Shown here: positions 1 to 8,202 of the stretch, piece after piece
How the letters are laid out: every line of letters begins with the position of its first letter
Position numbering within the stretch: the stretch's first letter is position 1
NCBI GenBank assembly: GCA_031548515.1
Contig: JAVBRB010000005.1
Coordinates: 101,585-165,584, forward strand
Direction of reading: 5' to 3'
Length of the DNA: 64,000 nucleotides
Source of the DNA: UBA940 sp031548515
GTDB lineage: Bacteria; Bacteroidota; Bacteroidia; Bacteroidales; Rikenellaceae
The notes under the pieces: generated by a model
Databases searched by the model: none
Seen by the model: the letters and a program-made list of their open reading frames with translations, nothing else
Told to the model about the DNA's origin: nothing
Position numbers and translations under genes: made by a program

Positions 1-436
1 GTCCCTTGGGACTGAACAACAGCCAGTCGAGCACAACCATAGCAGGACCGGCATAGTGCAGCATCATATTCTTGAATGAGAAAAAACCAACACCGGCCAT
101 ATCATTCGGAGCAAGCATGAAATGATACACAAACCCCGTAACGGCGATGCAGAAAACAACAGCACCCTCCACCCGTGGAGCGTAAGAGCAACTTTTCTCT
201 CCCCTGCCCCACGCCTTTACGCACGCCGCAAAAGCCAGTGCAAAGAAACCCAGGCAGGCAATGTTACTCAGAACCGTATAATAATTAAGTATATGCCAAT
301 GCATCCGGCCATGCGGTATGCCGAAATCTATGATAAGTGCCGCCGCACACAACAATACGTAAACGCCTTTGTAAACGGTAGAAGCAGGAAGATTCCTTAT
401 ATACATCAGTTTAATTGATTTTATGTTGCAATCCAT
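1..436 (-). CDS. Pr6Pr-like multi-spanning membrane protein, C-terminus cut by window edge
   Basis: Reading leftward from an ATG at 436 (or the in-frame ATG at 406) there is an open frame that continues past base 1. The visible 135-145 residues contain three or four hydrophobic segments. They also carry NYYTVLSNIACLGFF near residue 60 and a YAGPAMVVLDWLLFSPKG stretch at the edge. Both resemble what I remember of the Pr6Pr family of six-helix membrane proteins, whose role is not established. The frame opposite (122-418 on the plus strand) is less protein-like. A possible -7 box, TATTTTTG read leftward, lies at 482-475. Family assignment is from memory of the motifs and the length cannot be judged because the gene is partial. 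Confidence 0.6.
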   Translation of the reverse strand, partial: MDCNIKSIKLMYIRNLPASTVYKGVYVLLCAAALIIDFGIPHGRMHWHILNYYTVLSNIACLGFFALAFAACVKAWGRGEKSCSYAPRVEGAVVFCIAVTGFVYHFMLAPNDMAGVGFFSFKNMMLHYAGPAMVVLDWLLFSPKG

Positions 437-460
437 GCATTAATTGTGCCTGACAAATCA

Positions 461-482
461 TATCTTTACATCCGCAAAAATA
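461..482. promoter_or_regulatory. Overlapping divergent -7 boxes (adh rightward, Pr6Pr-like leftward)
   Basis: TATCTTTA at 461-468 fits a Bacteroidota -7 box for the rightward alcohol dehydrogenase. TATTTTTG, read leftward at 482-475, fits one for the leftward membrane protein gene. The two boxes lie 6 bp apart, so polymerases would compete. No convincing -33 element was found for either. Confidence 0.4.
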
Positions 483-491
483 GCCGATTCC

Positions 492-1643
492 ATGAAAAAT
501 TTCACATTCCGGAACACCACGAAACTGATATTCGGCAGAGGCACGATCGCCCGTCTGGCCGGAGAAATACCCGCAGACGCCAAGATGATGGTCACTTTCG
601 GCGGTGGTAGCGTCAAAAAGAACGGAGTCTATGACCAGGTCGTAAAAGCGCTGGCAGGCCGCGACTTTGTCGAATTCTGGGGCATCGAACCCAATCCCAA
701 AGTGGAAACACTGCGCAAGGCGATAGTGCTCGGCAAGGAAAAGAGTATCGACTTCCTGCTGGCCGTCGGCGGAGGTTCTGTCGCCGACGGGACAAAACTG
801 ATCGCTTCCGGCATCCGTAACGCCACAGATGCCTGGGAGATAGTGCTGAATGAGAATAAACTGGGCGAAATACTGCCTTTTGCGACTGTGATGACGCTTC
901 CGGCGACGGGGTCGGAAATGAACCGTGGTGCAGTAATCTCCAACGAAGCGACAGGTGAAAAATTCGCGTTCTACAGTAATTATCCCGAATTCTCGATACT
1001 CGATCCCGAAACCACTTTCTCGCTCCCGAAAGAACAGGTTGCGTACGGCATATGTGACACTTTTGTGCATGTCATGGAACAGTATATGACAACTGCCGGG
1101 CAGTCGCCGCTGATGGACCGCTGGGCGGAGGGCATACTCGACACATTGATAGAGGTTGCCCCAAAGATCCGGCGCAACCAGCGTGACTACGATGCCATGG
1201 CCGATTTCATGCTTTCCGCCACGATGGGCCTCAACGGGTTTATCGCGATGGGCGTTTCGCAGGACTGGGCGACGCACATGATAGGCCACGAACTGACTGC
1301 GATACACGGCATTCCGCACGGACAAACGCTCGCCATAGTGCTTCCGGCAATGATGCGCGTACAAAAAGATCAAAAGATGTCGAAACTGCTTCAGTACGGC
1401 GAACGCGTATGGGGCATATACGACGGTCCGGACGACGACCGTGCAGAATTGGCCATTGTCAAGACAGAAGAATTCTTCCGTTCGTTGGGACTGGCTACGC
1501 GCCTCTGCGAACTCGATGTCGGTGAAGATACCATTAGAGAGATAGAGCGCCGTTTTACCGAACGCGGAGTTGCATTCGGAGAAGGAGGCAACATCGACGG
1601 CAAGAAAGCGGCCGAAGTGCTCCGAATGTGCGCAAACAGATAG
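492..1643 (+). CDS. Iron-containing alcohol dehydrogenase (YqhD/butanol dehydrogenase-like)
   Basis: A 383-residue cytosolic NAD(P)H-dependent alcohol/aldehyde oxidoreductase of the Fe-ADH (group III) family, probably reducing aldehydes to alcohols during fermentation. The start MKNFTFRNTTKLIFGRG is the family's usual N-terminus; an in-frame start at 444 would add 16 unrelated residues. The nucleotide-binding GGGSVADGTKL lies near residue 95. Metal ligands are expected in DTFVHVMEQYM (about 195-205) and in the two-histidine stretch HMIGHELTAIHGIPHGQTL (about 260-280). Length matches YqhD (about 387). The TSCPD gene follows after 7 bp, so the two are probably cotranscribed. The exact alcohol cannot be told from sequence. 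Confidence 0.9.
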   Translation: MKNFTFRNTTKLIFGRGTIARLAGEIPADAKMMVTFGGGSVKKNGVYDQVVKALAGRDFVEFWGIEPNPKVETLRKAIVLGKEKSIDFLLAVGGGSVADGTKLIASGIRNATDAWEIVLNENKLGEILPFATVMTLPATGSEMNRGAVISNEATGEKFAFYSNYPEFSILDPETTFSLPKEQVAYGICDTFVHVMEQYMTTAGQSPLMDRWAEGILDTLIEVAPKIRRNQRDYDAMADFMLSATMGLNGFIAMGVSQDWATHMIGHELTAIHGIPHGQTLAIVLPAMMRVQKDQKMSKLLQYGERVWGIYDGPDDDRAELAIVKTEEFFRSLGLATRLCELDVGEDTIREIERRFTERGVAFGEGGNIDGKKAAEVLRMCANR

Positions 1644-1650
1644 GCCGGAG

Positions 1651-1896
1651 ATGAAGAAAAACGTAAGATACGAGCCTCATGGCGTTTGCAGCACACTGAT
1701 AGAGATCGACACGGAAGACGGGATAGTAACGAACCTCGCCGTAACTGGCGGTTGCTCCGGAAACCGCCAGGGAATCGCAAACCTGGTGAAAGGAATGGCT
1801 GTCGAAGAAGTTATCCGCCGCTTGGAAGGCGTCGACTGCAAAGGGCGCGGAACGTCGTGCCCCGATCAGATCTCGAAGGCACTGAGAACACTTTAG
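1651..1896 (+). CDS. TIGR03905-type TSCPD domain protein
   Basis: A small protein of 81 residues. It has several cysteines and ends with GRGTSCPDQISKAL, the motif that names the TSCPD domain. The same domain is found at the end of some class II ribonucleotide reductases and as a stand-alone protein of unknown function. The start at 1651 (MKKNVRYEPHG) is preferred over an upstream in-frame start inside the previous gene because the family begins this way. It sits 7 bp after the alcohol dehydrogenase and is followed at once by a strong terminator, so it is the last gene of a two-gene unit. No catalytic role can be inferred. Confidence 0.8.
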   Translation: MKKNVRYEPHGVCSTLIEIDTEDGIVTNLAVTGGCSGNRQGIANLVKGMAVEEVIRRLEGVDCKGRGTSCPDQISKALRTL

Positions 1897-1900
1897 AATA

Positions 1901-1928
1901 AAAAAGCCTCCTTTATGGGAGGCTTTTT
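1901..1928. terminator. Bidirectional terminator between convergent genes
   Basis: AAAAAGCCTCC, a 5-base loop, then GGAGGCTTTTT. The A-rich side and T-rich side make it usable from both strands, between the TSCPD gene and the leftward antiporter whose stop is at 1931. Confidence 0.85.
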
Positions 1929-1930
1929 AT

Positions 1931-3436
1931 TTAGTCTTGCTGAGATTCGATTCCCAACTGTTCGAGTTCCTGTTTCAGTTCGACATCGTTATCGGTCAGG
2001 ACCAACAGCTTGTCGCCCAGTTTCAGTTCCGTACCGCCGGTCGGAACGAAATAATCTTCGTGGCGCTTTACCATCACCACCAGAGTATTGGCCGGCAGCG
2101 GAATATCCTTCAGTTGTTCGCCCTTTGCAAGGAACGCCTCGCGCACCTCTATCTCGGAAAGGGCTGATTTGATCTTGTCAGGCAGGTCTATGCCGAAACT
2201 GTCTTCGGGCAGTTCATAAGACAATCCAAGCGCCTTTGCCATCACGCTGACGGTCGATCCCTGTATCACCAGCGAAAGTAGCGTGATGAAGAACACGACA
2301 TTGAAAATAAGCTCGGCCACAGCCGGGTTGAACCCGTCGGCCACAGCAACCAGCGGATAAGTTGCAAAAATTATTGGAACTGCGCCCCTAAGCCCAACCC
2401 AACTGACATAAGCCCGGGCTTTCAGGGTGAACTTGCGGAACGGAGCCATGCACAGAATGACCGACACCGGACGTGAAAATACGATCATGAACACCCCCAC
2501 CAAAAGGCCGGTCATGGCCGTGTCGAACGATATCAGCTCGCGCGGGCTTACCAGAAGCCCCAGTGCGAGGAACATCACGATCTGGAACAGCCACGTGAAA
2601 CCGTCCATGAAATTGGTCATGGACTTTTTGTGGACTATTTTGCTGTTGCCCACAATCAGGCCGCCGATGTAAACCGCAAGGTAACCATTGCCACGCAACG
2701 AATCGGTGACGGCGAAGATGAAGAAAACAAGCGCCAGCAGCATTATTCCGTACATAGACGGGTTGGTCATGTTGATTCGGTTGATCACCCAGGCCATTAT
2801 CTTACCCAACAGGTATCCTGCCGCTGCTCCTATCGACATCTGCATCGCGAAAGTCCCGAAGACATGCCACCAGTTGGAGCTGCCGCCTTCGCCTATCATA
2901 CCCAACAACATAATTGTCAATATGTAGGCCATCGGGTCGTTACTCCCGCTTTCGAGTTCGAGCAACGGGCGAAGATTTTGGCGAAGGCCCTGCTTTTTGG
3001 AACGCAGGATCGAGAAAACAGATGCCGAATCCGTAGAAGACATCACCGACGCCATGAGCAGCGATTCCAGGAACGTCAGCTTGAAATGGAACCATCCGCT
3101 TATCAGGTATATGAATCCTCCTGTCAGAATGGCTGTCATAATCACTCCCACGGTAGCAAGCACAATCCCCGGCGCTATTACAGGCCGTATTTCAGAGTAT
3201 TTGGTCTCCATACCGCCCGTAAACAGAATAATGCTCAAGGCGACGGTTCCGATGGTCTGTGCTGCATGCGCGTTATCAAACGGTATCCCCAGTCCGTCGC
3301 TTCCGAAAAGCATTCCGACCGCCAGGAACAGGAGCAGCGAAGGTATTCCGAAACGCGAACCTGCCTTGCTTGCGAAAACACTGACAAACAGCAAAATGGA
3401 TCCTATTAGCATCATCAGGGTTACCGAGACGTCCAT
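1931..3436 (-). CDS. Potassium/proton antiporter (NhaP2/CvrA-like) with RCK_C domain
   Basis: A 501-residue inner-membrane cation/proton antiporter of the CPA1/CPA2 type. About 12-13 hydrophobic segments fill residues 1-395, with the pore-side signatures GIPSLLLFLAVGMLFGSDG and ESGSNDPMAYILT. A soluble tail (about 405-501) has the TrkA_C/RCK_C pattern ending in KLGDKLLVLTD. This fits potassium/proton antiporters of the NhaP2 (CvrA) group, which help volume and pH homeostasis. It starts 13 bp downstream of the TonB-like gene and is probably cotranscribed with it. Ion specificity is inferred from family resemblance only. Confidence 0.85.
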   Translation of the reverse strand: MDVSVTLMMLIGSILLFVSVFASKAGSRFGIPSLLLFLAVGMLFGSDGLGIPFDNAHAAQTIGTVALSIILFTGGMETKYSEIRPVIAPGIVLATVGVIMTAILTGGFIYLISGWFHFKLTFLESLLMASVMSSTDSASVFSILRSKKQGLRQNLRPLLELESGSNDPMAYILTIMLLGMIGEGGSSNWWHVFGTFAMQMSIGAAAGYLLGKIMAWVINRINMTNPSMYGIMLLALVFFIFAVTDSLRGNGYLAVYIGGLIVGNSKIVHKKSMTNFMDGFTWLFQIVMFLALGLLVSPRELISFDTAMTGLLVGVFMIVFSRPVSVILCMAPFRKFTLKARAYVSWVGLRGAVPIIFATYPLVAVADGFNPAVAELIFNVVFFITLLSLVIQGSTVSVMAKALGLSYELPEDSFGIDLPDKIKSALSEIEVREAFLAKGEQLKDIPLPANTLVVMVKRHEDYFVPTGGTELKLGDKLLVLTDNDVELKQELEQLGIESQQD

Positions 3437-3449
3437 AGGCAGAAAAGGA

Positions 3450-4277
3450 TTATTGCGGTATGAAAAGATACGTTATTGTTCCGGTCTGGCGTTCCGGAGC
3501 CGAAGCGTTGGCATTGAAGCTCGAACGCCGAGCGGCATCGAGCGCCGCAGCATGCATACAATTATCGTTGTCCGAAAGTGAACGGTCCACCGCCGCCGAG
3601 ACGACATCGCCGCTGCGGTTTACAGTTATTTGAACCACTATTTCCCCACCCCTCTCGCAGCGGTAGCCCGGATTGAACATATATTCGGAATAGCGCGTAG
3701 GATTGGACAGCGAGAATGAAATCATCACATGGCCTTTCGCTTTCGTGTCGTTATTGACATTGCCACTGCCGTCGCTGCCACGGTTGTTTCCCATAGCCTC
3801 TATTTCACGCATCCCCTGATCCCACGCATCACGGTTAGACTGCATTTTGCCGTCTAGACCGTCTGCACGTCCACGCAGGGCCGACATATTGGTATTACGG
3901 TCGTCGCGCAGTTCGGCGTTTTCGTTGGACACAATATTTCGAATGGAACCGGCATCAACGCCGCCCTGCTGCATCTGCCGCATCTTTACCTCCCGTTCGA
4001 GGCGCGCCTGTTCCTTCTGCAACTCTTCGAGTGTCCGGATGTCGACTATGATTCCATCTTGTTTTTTCGGTGCACGCACTATAACCCTCGATCCGACGAA
4101 TGCGATGGCCATAACCAAATAGACTATCAACATAGCGCATAGTCCGGCACGGTGGTCGTAGACCCACGCACCGGCATCTTTCTTTCTTTTGCCGAAAGGA
4201 AGATTAAGTTTCTGCGACCTTTTTTGAGGCGCCTGCGGCCGGTTGCCAGCCGCGGGATTATTCTCTGCCATCTCCAA
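3450..4277 (-). CDS. TonB C-terminal-domain protein
   Basis: A 275-residue protein with a basic cytoplasmic N-terminus, one membrane helix at about residues 44-66, a charged coiled-coil-like region rich in E, K, Q and R (about 80-160), and a C-terminal domain with the TonB-family pattern (GGEIVVQITVNRSGDV near 205-225, then ALDAARRSSF). TonB proteins link the proton motive force to outer-membrane receptors. This one lacks the usual proline-rich linker and has a charged one instead, so it could be a specialised energy transducer or a TonB-like envelope protein. It heads a leftward unit with the antiporter. A possible -7 box TATTTTTG (4300-4293) leaves a very short leader. Confidence 0.75.
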   Translation of the reverse strand: MEMAENNPAAGNRPQAPQKRSQKLNLPFGKRKKDAGAWVYDHRAGLCAMLIVYLVMAIAFVGSRVIVRAPKKQDGIIVDIRTLEELQKEQARLEREVKMRQMQQGGVDAGSIRNIVSNENAELRDDRNTNMSALRGRADGLDGKMQSNRDAWDQGMREIEAMGNNRGSDGSGNVNNDTKAKGHVMISFSLSNPTRYSEYMFNPGYRCERGGEIVVQITVNRSGDVVSAAVDRSLSDNDNCMHAAALDAARRSSFNANASAPERQTGTITYLFIPQ

Positions 4278-4292
4278 TCTCTAAAATCTATG

Positions 4293-4329
4293 CAAAAATA
4301 CTATTTCTTTGAAATTTTTCCTACCTTTG
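4293..4329. promoter_or_regulatory. Divergent promoters for the TonB-like gene and lpxC-fabZ
   Basis: TACCTTTG at 4322-4329 is a good -7 box for lpxC-fabZ (start 4356). TATTTTTG, read leftward at 4300-4293, is a -7 box for the TonB-like gene (start 4277). Only 21 bp separate the two boxes, so their upstream regions overlap. Confidence 0.6.
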
Positions 4330-4355
4330 TGACCTAATTCACTTAAGCATACCCC

Positions 4356-5759
4356 ATGTCGAATAAACAAAAGACGTTAAAGGCTCCGATAACTTTCACT
4401 GGAAGAGGACTCCACACGGGAGTCGAAGTGAATATGAGAGTTTGTCCGGCAGAAGAAAACAGCGGTATAAAGTTCAAACGCACCGACTTGGCGAGTCAGC
4501 CTGAGATACCGGCACTGGCCGATTTCGTTTCGGACACATCGCGCAGTACCACTCTCGAAAAAGGAGAGGCCAAAGTGACCACAGTCGAACATATACTCGC
4601 AGCATTGTGGACGATGGGTATTGACAATGCCATGATCGAGATCGACGGCCCCGAAGTTCCTATAATGGACGGATCCGCAAGGGAATATGCCGCCGCGATA
4701 GACGAAACCGGACTCGAAGAACAGAATGCCGAGATCAAATACTACCAGGTTACCGACAGGATTTCATATTCCATTGAAGAGAACGGGGTCGAAATAGATT
4801 TATATCCGGACGATCATTTCAGCGTTTCTGTCCATATCGACTATAACAGCAAGGTGCTTGGCAATCAATATGCTGTTTTCGACAGCGCGAAGGATTTTTT
4901 CCGCGAACAGATAGCTCCGTGCCGCACGTTCGTCTTCCTGCACGAACTCGAACCGCTCATCCAGCACAACCTGATAAAAGGCGGCGACCTGGACAATGCG
5001 ATAGTCGTAGTCGAAAAACCCGCCTCGGAAGAGGAACTCGACCGCCTGCGAAAGATATTCGACAAGCCTGACATAAAGATACAGGAAGGTTATCTGAACA
5101 ATTTGAATCTGCGTTTCCCCAATGAACCTGCGCGCCACAAATTGCTCGATGTTCTGGGCGACTTCGCGCTGATGGGCATACGAATCAAAGGCAAGATCAT
5201 GGCGACCCGTCCGGGCCACTTCGCAAATACCGAAACGGTCAAAACGCTGCGCAAACAGATGCGCAAGGAAGGCGTCAAGCCGGAATACCGCTACAATCCG
5301 AACGAAGAACCGATATTCGATATAAACGCCATCAGGCAGAAATTGCCGCACAGGCCGCCGTTTCTGTTAGTGGACAAAATCATACATATCGACGACCAGA
5401 GCATCGGCGGCATCAAGAACGTTACGATGAACGAGCCTTTTTTCGTGGGACACTTCCCGGAAGAACCCGTAATGCCCGGCGTACTGATAGTTGAAGCCAT
5501 GGCCCAATGCGGCGGCATTCTCGCCCTGCACGGAATGGACCCTGCTTATAACTATTCGACATATTTCTTGAAAATCGACAATGTTCGTTTTAAAAGTAAA
5601 GTAGTTCCCGGAGACACGCTGCAGTTCGAACTTCACCTCACGGAACCCATCCGCCGCGGCATCGTGGTAATGGATGCAAGGGCGTTCGTCGGCGATAAAC
5701 TGGCCTGCGAAGCAAGCCTCATGGCACAGGTAACTCCAAGCGGTAAAAAAAATCAGTAA
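4356..5759 (+). CDS. lpxC/fabZ: Bifunctional UDP-3-O-acyl-GlcNAc deacetylase / 3-hydroxyacyl-ACP dehydratase (LpxC-FabZ fusion)
   Basis: This 467-residue fusion is characteristic of Bacteroidota. Residues 1 to about 300 are LpxC, the zinc deacetylase that commits UDP-acyl-GlcNAc to lipid A. Its ligands lie in TTVEHILAAL (first His) and RHKLLDVLGDFAL (His and Asp). Residues about 318-467 are FabZ, the hot-dog-fold dehydratase of fatty acid elongation, with HRPPFLLVDKI and FVGHFPEEPVMPGVLIVEAM holding the catalytic His and Glu. Fusing the two puts lipid A synthesis and supply of the elongating acyl-ACP on one chain. lpxA follows after 4 bp, forming a lipid A operon. A -7 box lies about 27 bp upstream of the ATG. 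Confidence 0.97.
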   Translation: MSNKQKTLKAPITFTGRGLHTGVEVNMRVCPAEENSGIKFKRTDLASQPEIPALADFVSDTSRSTTLEKGEAKVTTVEHILAALWTMGIDNAMIEIDGPEVPIMDGSAREYAAAIDETGLEEQNAEIKYYQVTDRISYSIEENGVEIDLYPDDHFSVSVHIDYNSKVLGNQYAVFDSAKDFFREQIAPCRTFVFLHELEPLIQHNLIKGGDLDNAIVVVEKPASEEELDRLRKIFDKPDIKIQEGYLNNLNLRFPNEPARHKLLDVLGDFALMGIRIKGKIMATRPGHFANTETVKTLRKQMRKEGVKPEYRYNPNEEPIFDINAIRQKLPHRPPFLLVDKIIHIDDQSIGGIKNVTMNEPFFVGHFPEEPVMPGVLIVEAMAQCGGILALHGMDPAYNYSTYFLKIDNVRFKSKVVPGDTLQFELHLTEPIRRGIVVMDARAFVGDKLACEASLMAQVTPSGKKNQ

Positions 5760-5763
5760 AGAT

Positions 5764-6564
5764 ATGATCAGCACACAAGCCTACGTACATCCCGACGCAA
5801 AGCTCGGCAAAAACGTAGTTGTCGAACCCTTCGCATACGTTGCAGGAGATACAGTTATCGGAGACGATTGCTGGATAGGCCCACACGCCGTTGTTCTTGA
5901 CGGAACACGCATGGGCAAAGGCTGTAAAGTACATCCCGGAGCCGTCATCGCGGGCGTTCCGCAGGATCTCAAGTTCAAGGGCGAGTCTTCGACCGTCGAA
6001 ATGGGCGACTACAACACCGTACGAGAAGGGGCGACCATCAACCGCGGAACAGCAGCCAAAGGAAAAACCGTGATAGGAAGCTACAATCTCATCATGTCGT
6101 GCGCACACATAGCTCACGACTGTGTCATCGGAAGCCACTGCGTGATAGTCAACAGCGTACTGTTGGGCGGCGAAGTGGAGGTCGGCGACTGGGCCATCAT
6201 CTCGGGACATTCGGCCGTGCATCAGTTCGTCAGGATCGGCGCGCACTCCATGATCAGCGGCGGTTCGCTGGTTGGAAAAGACGTTCCTCCCTATGTAAAA
6301 GCCGCACGCTACCCGCTTTCGTTTGTGGGTGCGAACTTCATCGGCTTGAGGCGCAGGAACTTCAGCCCCGAAAAAATCAATGAAATCCAGGAAATATTCC
6401 GTATACTTTTCCAGAGCGGCTACGGCTACGGACGCGCCTGCGACATCATCGAGGACACTGTTCCACGTTCGCCGGAAAGGGACGAGATAGTGAAGTTCAT
6501 TCGCAATTCGAAACGCGGCATCCTGAAACCCTACAACGCGGCCCTGGGCGATACCGAAGACTAA
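5764..6564 (+). CDS. lpxA: UDP-N-acetylglucosamine acyltransferase LpxA
   Basis: A 266-residue cytosolic trimeric acyltransferase for the first step of lipid A synthesis: transfer of a 3-hydroxyacyl chain from ACP to UDP-GlcNAc. Residues 1 to about 185 show left-handed beta-helix hexapeptide repeats (for example AKLGKNVVVEPFAYV, VGDWAIISGHSAVHQFVRIG). The catalytic His is expected in SCAHIAHDC. The C-terminal helices begin at NFIGLRRRNFSPEKINEIQ. Length matches the family (about 262). It follows lpxC-fabZ by 4 bp and ends just before a hairpin that overlaps the next promoter. Confidence 0.97.
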   Translation: MISTQAYVHPDAKLGKNVVVEPFAYVAGDTVIGDDCWIGPHAVVLDGTRMGKGCKVHPGAVIAGVPQDLKFKGESSTVEMGDYNTVREGATINRGTAAKGKTVIGSYNLIMSCAHIAHDCVIGSHCVIVNSVLLGGEVEVGDWAIISGHSAVHQFVRIGAHSMISGGSLVGKDVPPYVKAARYPLSFVGANFIGLRRRNFSPEKINEIQEIFRILFQSGYGYGRACDIIEDTVPRSPERDEIVKFIRNSKRGILKPYNAALGDTED

Positions 6565-6590
6565 GCCGGATATATTACGAGGACCTTAGA

Positions 6591-6626
6591 TAAAAAAGAT
6601 TTTGCGTGTCAGCGAAATCTTTTTTA
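6591..6626. terminator. Terminator after lpxA, overlapping the rpmI promoter
   Basis: A run of six A then GATTTTGC at the left arm pairs with GCGAAATC plus six T at the right arm, with one G-U pair and a 6-base loop. The T tract leads directly into the rpmI -7 box at 6625. Confidence 0.75.
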
Positions 6627-6632
6627 TCTTTG
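6602..6632 (+). promoter_or_regulatory. rpmI promoter
   Basis: TTG at 6602-6604, a 20 bp spacer, and TATCTTTG at 6625-6632 match the Bacteroidota housekeeping promoter. The -33 element lies inside the lpxA terminator stem. Confidence 0.75.
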
Positions 6633-6665
6633 CATGCTTTATTAACTTTTAAAATACGCGCGAAA

Positions 6666-6860
6666 ATGCCAAAAATGAAAACAAATTCCGCCGCGAAGAA
6701 GAGATTCACCTTCACGGGGACAGGAAAGATCAAGCGCAAACATGCGTTTCATTCACACATCCTGACAAAGAAAACAACAAAACAGAAACGCAACCTGACA
6801 TATTCAGGACTCGTTTCAGAGGCCGACCAGGCCAAAACCAAATTACTTTTAGTTAAGTAG
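6666..6860 (+). CDS. rpmI: 50S ribosomal protein L35
   Basis: A 64-residue, very basic protein beginning MPKMKTNSAAKKRFTFTGTGK, the standard L35 N-terminus. An in-frame start at 6606 would add 20 residues overlapping the promoter and is rejected. The gene is followed 92 bp later by rplT, as in most bacteria, but infC is not directly upstream; lpxA is there instead. Confidence 0.97.
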   Translation: MPKMKTNSAAKKRFTFTGTGKIKRKHAFHSHILTKKTTKQKRNLTYSGLVSEADQAKTKLLLVK

Positions 6861-6952
6861 TTCGGATAAACTTATTGTATCAATCAAGAACGCATCAGCC
6901 CCAAAGAGACGGGGAGATCCCGCCCGCTGACCGTTCGTAAAACTTTCAGATT

Positions 6953-7297
6953 ATGCCACGTTCAGTAAATGCAGTAGCATCAAGGGCAAGACGGAAAAAA
7001 GTTTTAAAACTTGCCAAAGGCAACTTTGGTTCAAGGGGAAACGTCTGGACTGTAGCCAAAAACACAGTCGAAAAAGGTCTGCAGTATGCGTACCGCGACC
7101 GCAAAAACAAAAAGAGGACGTTCCGCAGCCTGTGGATCCAGCGTATCAACGCCGGCGCACGCGCAAACGGACTCACCTATTCGGAACTCATGGGCAAACT
7201 CAACGCCAAAGGCATCGACCTCAACCGCAAGGTACTGGCCGACCTGGCAATGAACCACCCCAAGGCATTCGAAGCCGTAGTTAAAAAGGTTAAATAA
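6953..7297 (+). CDS. rplT: 50S ribosomal protein L20
   Basis: A 114-residue ribosomal protein with the typical start MPRSVNAVASRARRKKVLKLAKG and an rRNA-binding C-terminus (FRSLWIQRINAGARANGLTYS). In many bacteria L20 represses its own operon by binding a leader. The 92 bp between rpmI and rplT could hold such a site, but I cannot identify it with certainty. A terminator follows 24 bp after the stop. Confidence 0.97.
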   Translation: MPRSVNAVASRARRKKVLKLAKGNFGSRGNVWTVAKNTVEKGLQYAYRDRKNKKRTFRSLWIQRINAGARANGLTYSELMGKLNAKGIDLNRKVLADLAMNHPKAFEAVVKKVK

Positions 7298-7321
7298 AGC
7301 TTGGTTACAATGGTAACGATT

Positions 7322-7358
7322 GAAAACCGCTCCCGCTCTTTGAGTGCGAGCGGTTTTC
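7322..7358 (+). terminator. Terminator after rplT
   Basis: GAAAACCGCTCCCGCTC and GAGTGCGAGCGGTTTTC form a 17-position stem with two mismatches and a short TTT loop, ending in a T-rich tract. Confidence 0.85.
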
Positions 7359-7377
7359 TTATAAATACGCTCCGATT

Positions 7378-7998
7378 ATGCAACATTACCGGATCAAAGT
7401 ATTTGTCGCAACATTTATATTCTCACTTTTTGCGACAGGCGTCCATGCTCAGAACCCATCGCCCATAGCCGAACACGGGGATTTAAAGCTTTTTGAGTTC
7501 GAGTTCGGTTACGGCGTCAATATAGCCGGACGTTGGGACGGGGCGAAAGCCAAGCCAGGCAATAACCTTATCCTCGAACTGCGGCTCAACCGTCCCTATC
7601 CGTTTGATTTTGGCCTGCAGCTCAAAATGGGTAATTTTGAACACCGCATGCGCGACGTTTTCAGAGTCAACAGCATATTTATCCGTCCGTCGTTATTCTT
7701 CGATTACAATTACAGGCTGCGCAACATTGTGCTTTTTGCAGGAGCTGGTTTAGGCGGATCGTTCATTCAGAACAAGGCGGTTTTTTACACATCTTCCCAC
7801 AGCGGCCTCTTTTTCGACGGCCGAGCCAACAACTTTGCCGTTACGCCCCGCATTGGCATCGCCGCTATGGGGTGGTTGCGTATAACGGCAGAATATGTCA
7901 TCACCAACAGGGACTATTCATGCTTCGACTTTAATATAGGCCTGGTACTTGGCGGCAGTTATAAGAAATCTCGCGCACAGAAGAAGCGGGATCGCTGA
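7378..7998 (+). CDS. Small outer-membrane beta-barrel-like protein, secreted
   Basis: A 206-residue protein with a cleavable signal peptide (about residues 1-24, ending FATGVHA) followed by alternating hydrophobic/polar strands rich in aromatic residues and glycine. Examples are FEFGYGVNIAGRW, PRIGIAAMGWLRITAEYVI and FNIGLVLGGSY. This pattern fits an 8-stranded outer-membrane barrel of the porin-like/OmpW-like kind common in Bacteroidota. No lipobox is present. I do not recognise a specific family. It stands alone after the rplT terminator and its promoter is not clear. Confidence 0.65.
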   Translation: MQHYRIKVFVATFIFSLFATGVHAQNPSPIAEHGDLKLFEFEFGYGVNIAGRWDGAKAKPGNNLILELRLNRPYPFDFGLQLKMGNFEHRMRDVFRVNSIFIRPSLFFDYNYRLRNIVLFAGAGLGGSFIQNKAVFYTSSHSGLFFDGRANNFAVTPRIGIAAMGWLRITAEYVITNRDYSCFDFNIGLVLGGSYKKSRAQKKRDR

Positions 7999-8155
7999 CC
8001 GGCACACTGCTAATTCCGGCAAAATAGCCGTTCCTGTGCATGGCGGCTTTTTTCATTTGTACCTACTATTCCGGAAGCCTCCACATAACATACCCATATT
8101 TATCCCATACATTCGAACAATGGTAGCATGTATTACATAGTATTATTTTTATACT

Positions 8156-8163
8156 TATATTTG
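8156..8163 (+). promoter_or_regulatory. -7 box upstream of the papain-like lipoprotein
   Basis: TATATTTG, a full match to TAnnTTTG, 39 bp before the ATG at 8203. Confidence 0.6.
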
Positions 8164-8202
8164 TACCGGGATAATAACCTGACAATTAAAAAATATAAGA
8201 TT

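Noticed and set aside
411..1373. Long open frame (320 aa) on the minus strand opposite the alcohol dehydrogenase
   Set aside because: Shadow of the dehydrogenase frame; no family motifs, and the plus-strand gene has clear metal and nucleotide motifs.
2630..3409. 259-aa plus-strand frame inside the antiporter
   Set aside because: Composition is Arg/His/Gln-rich and unlike a folded protein; it is opposite a clear membrane transporter.
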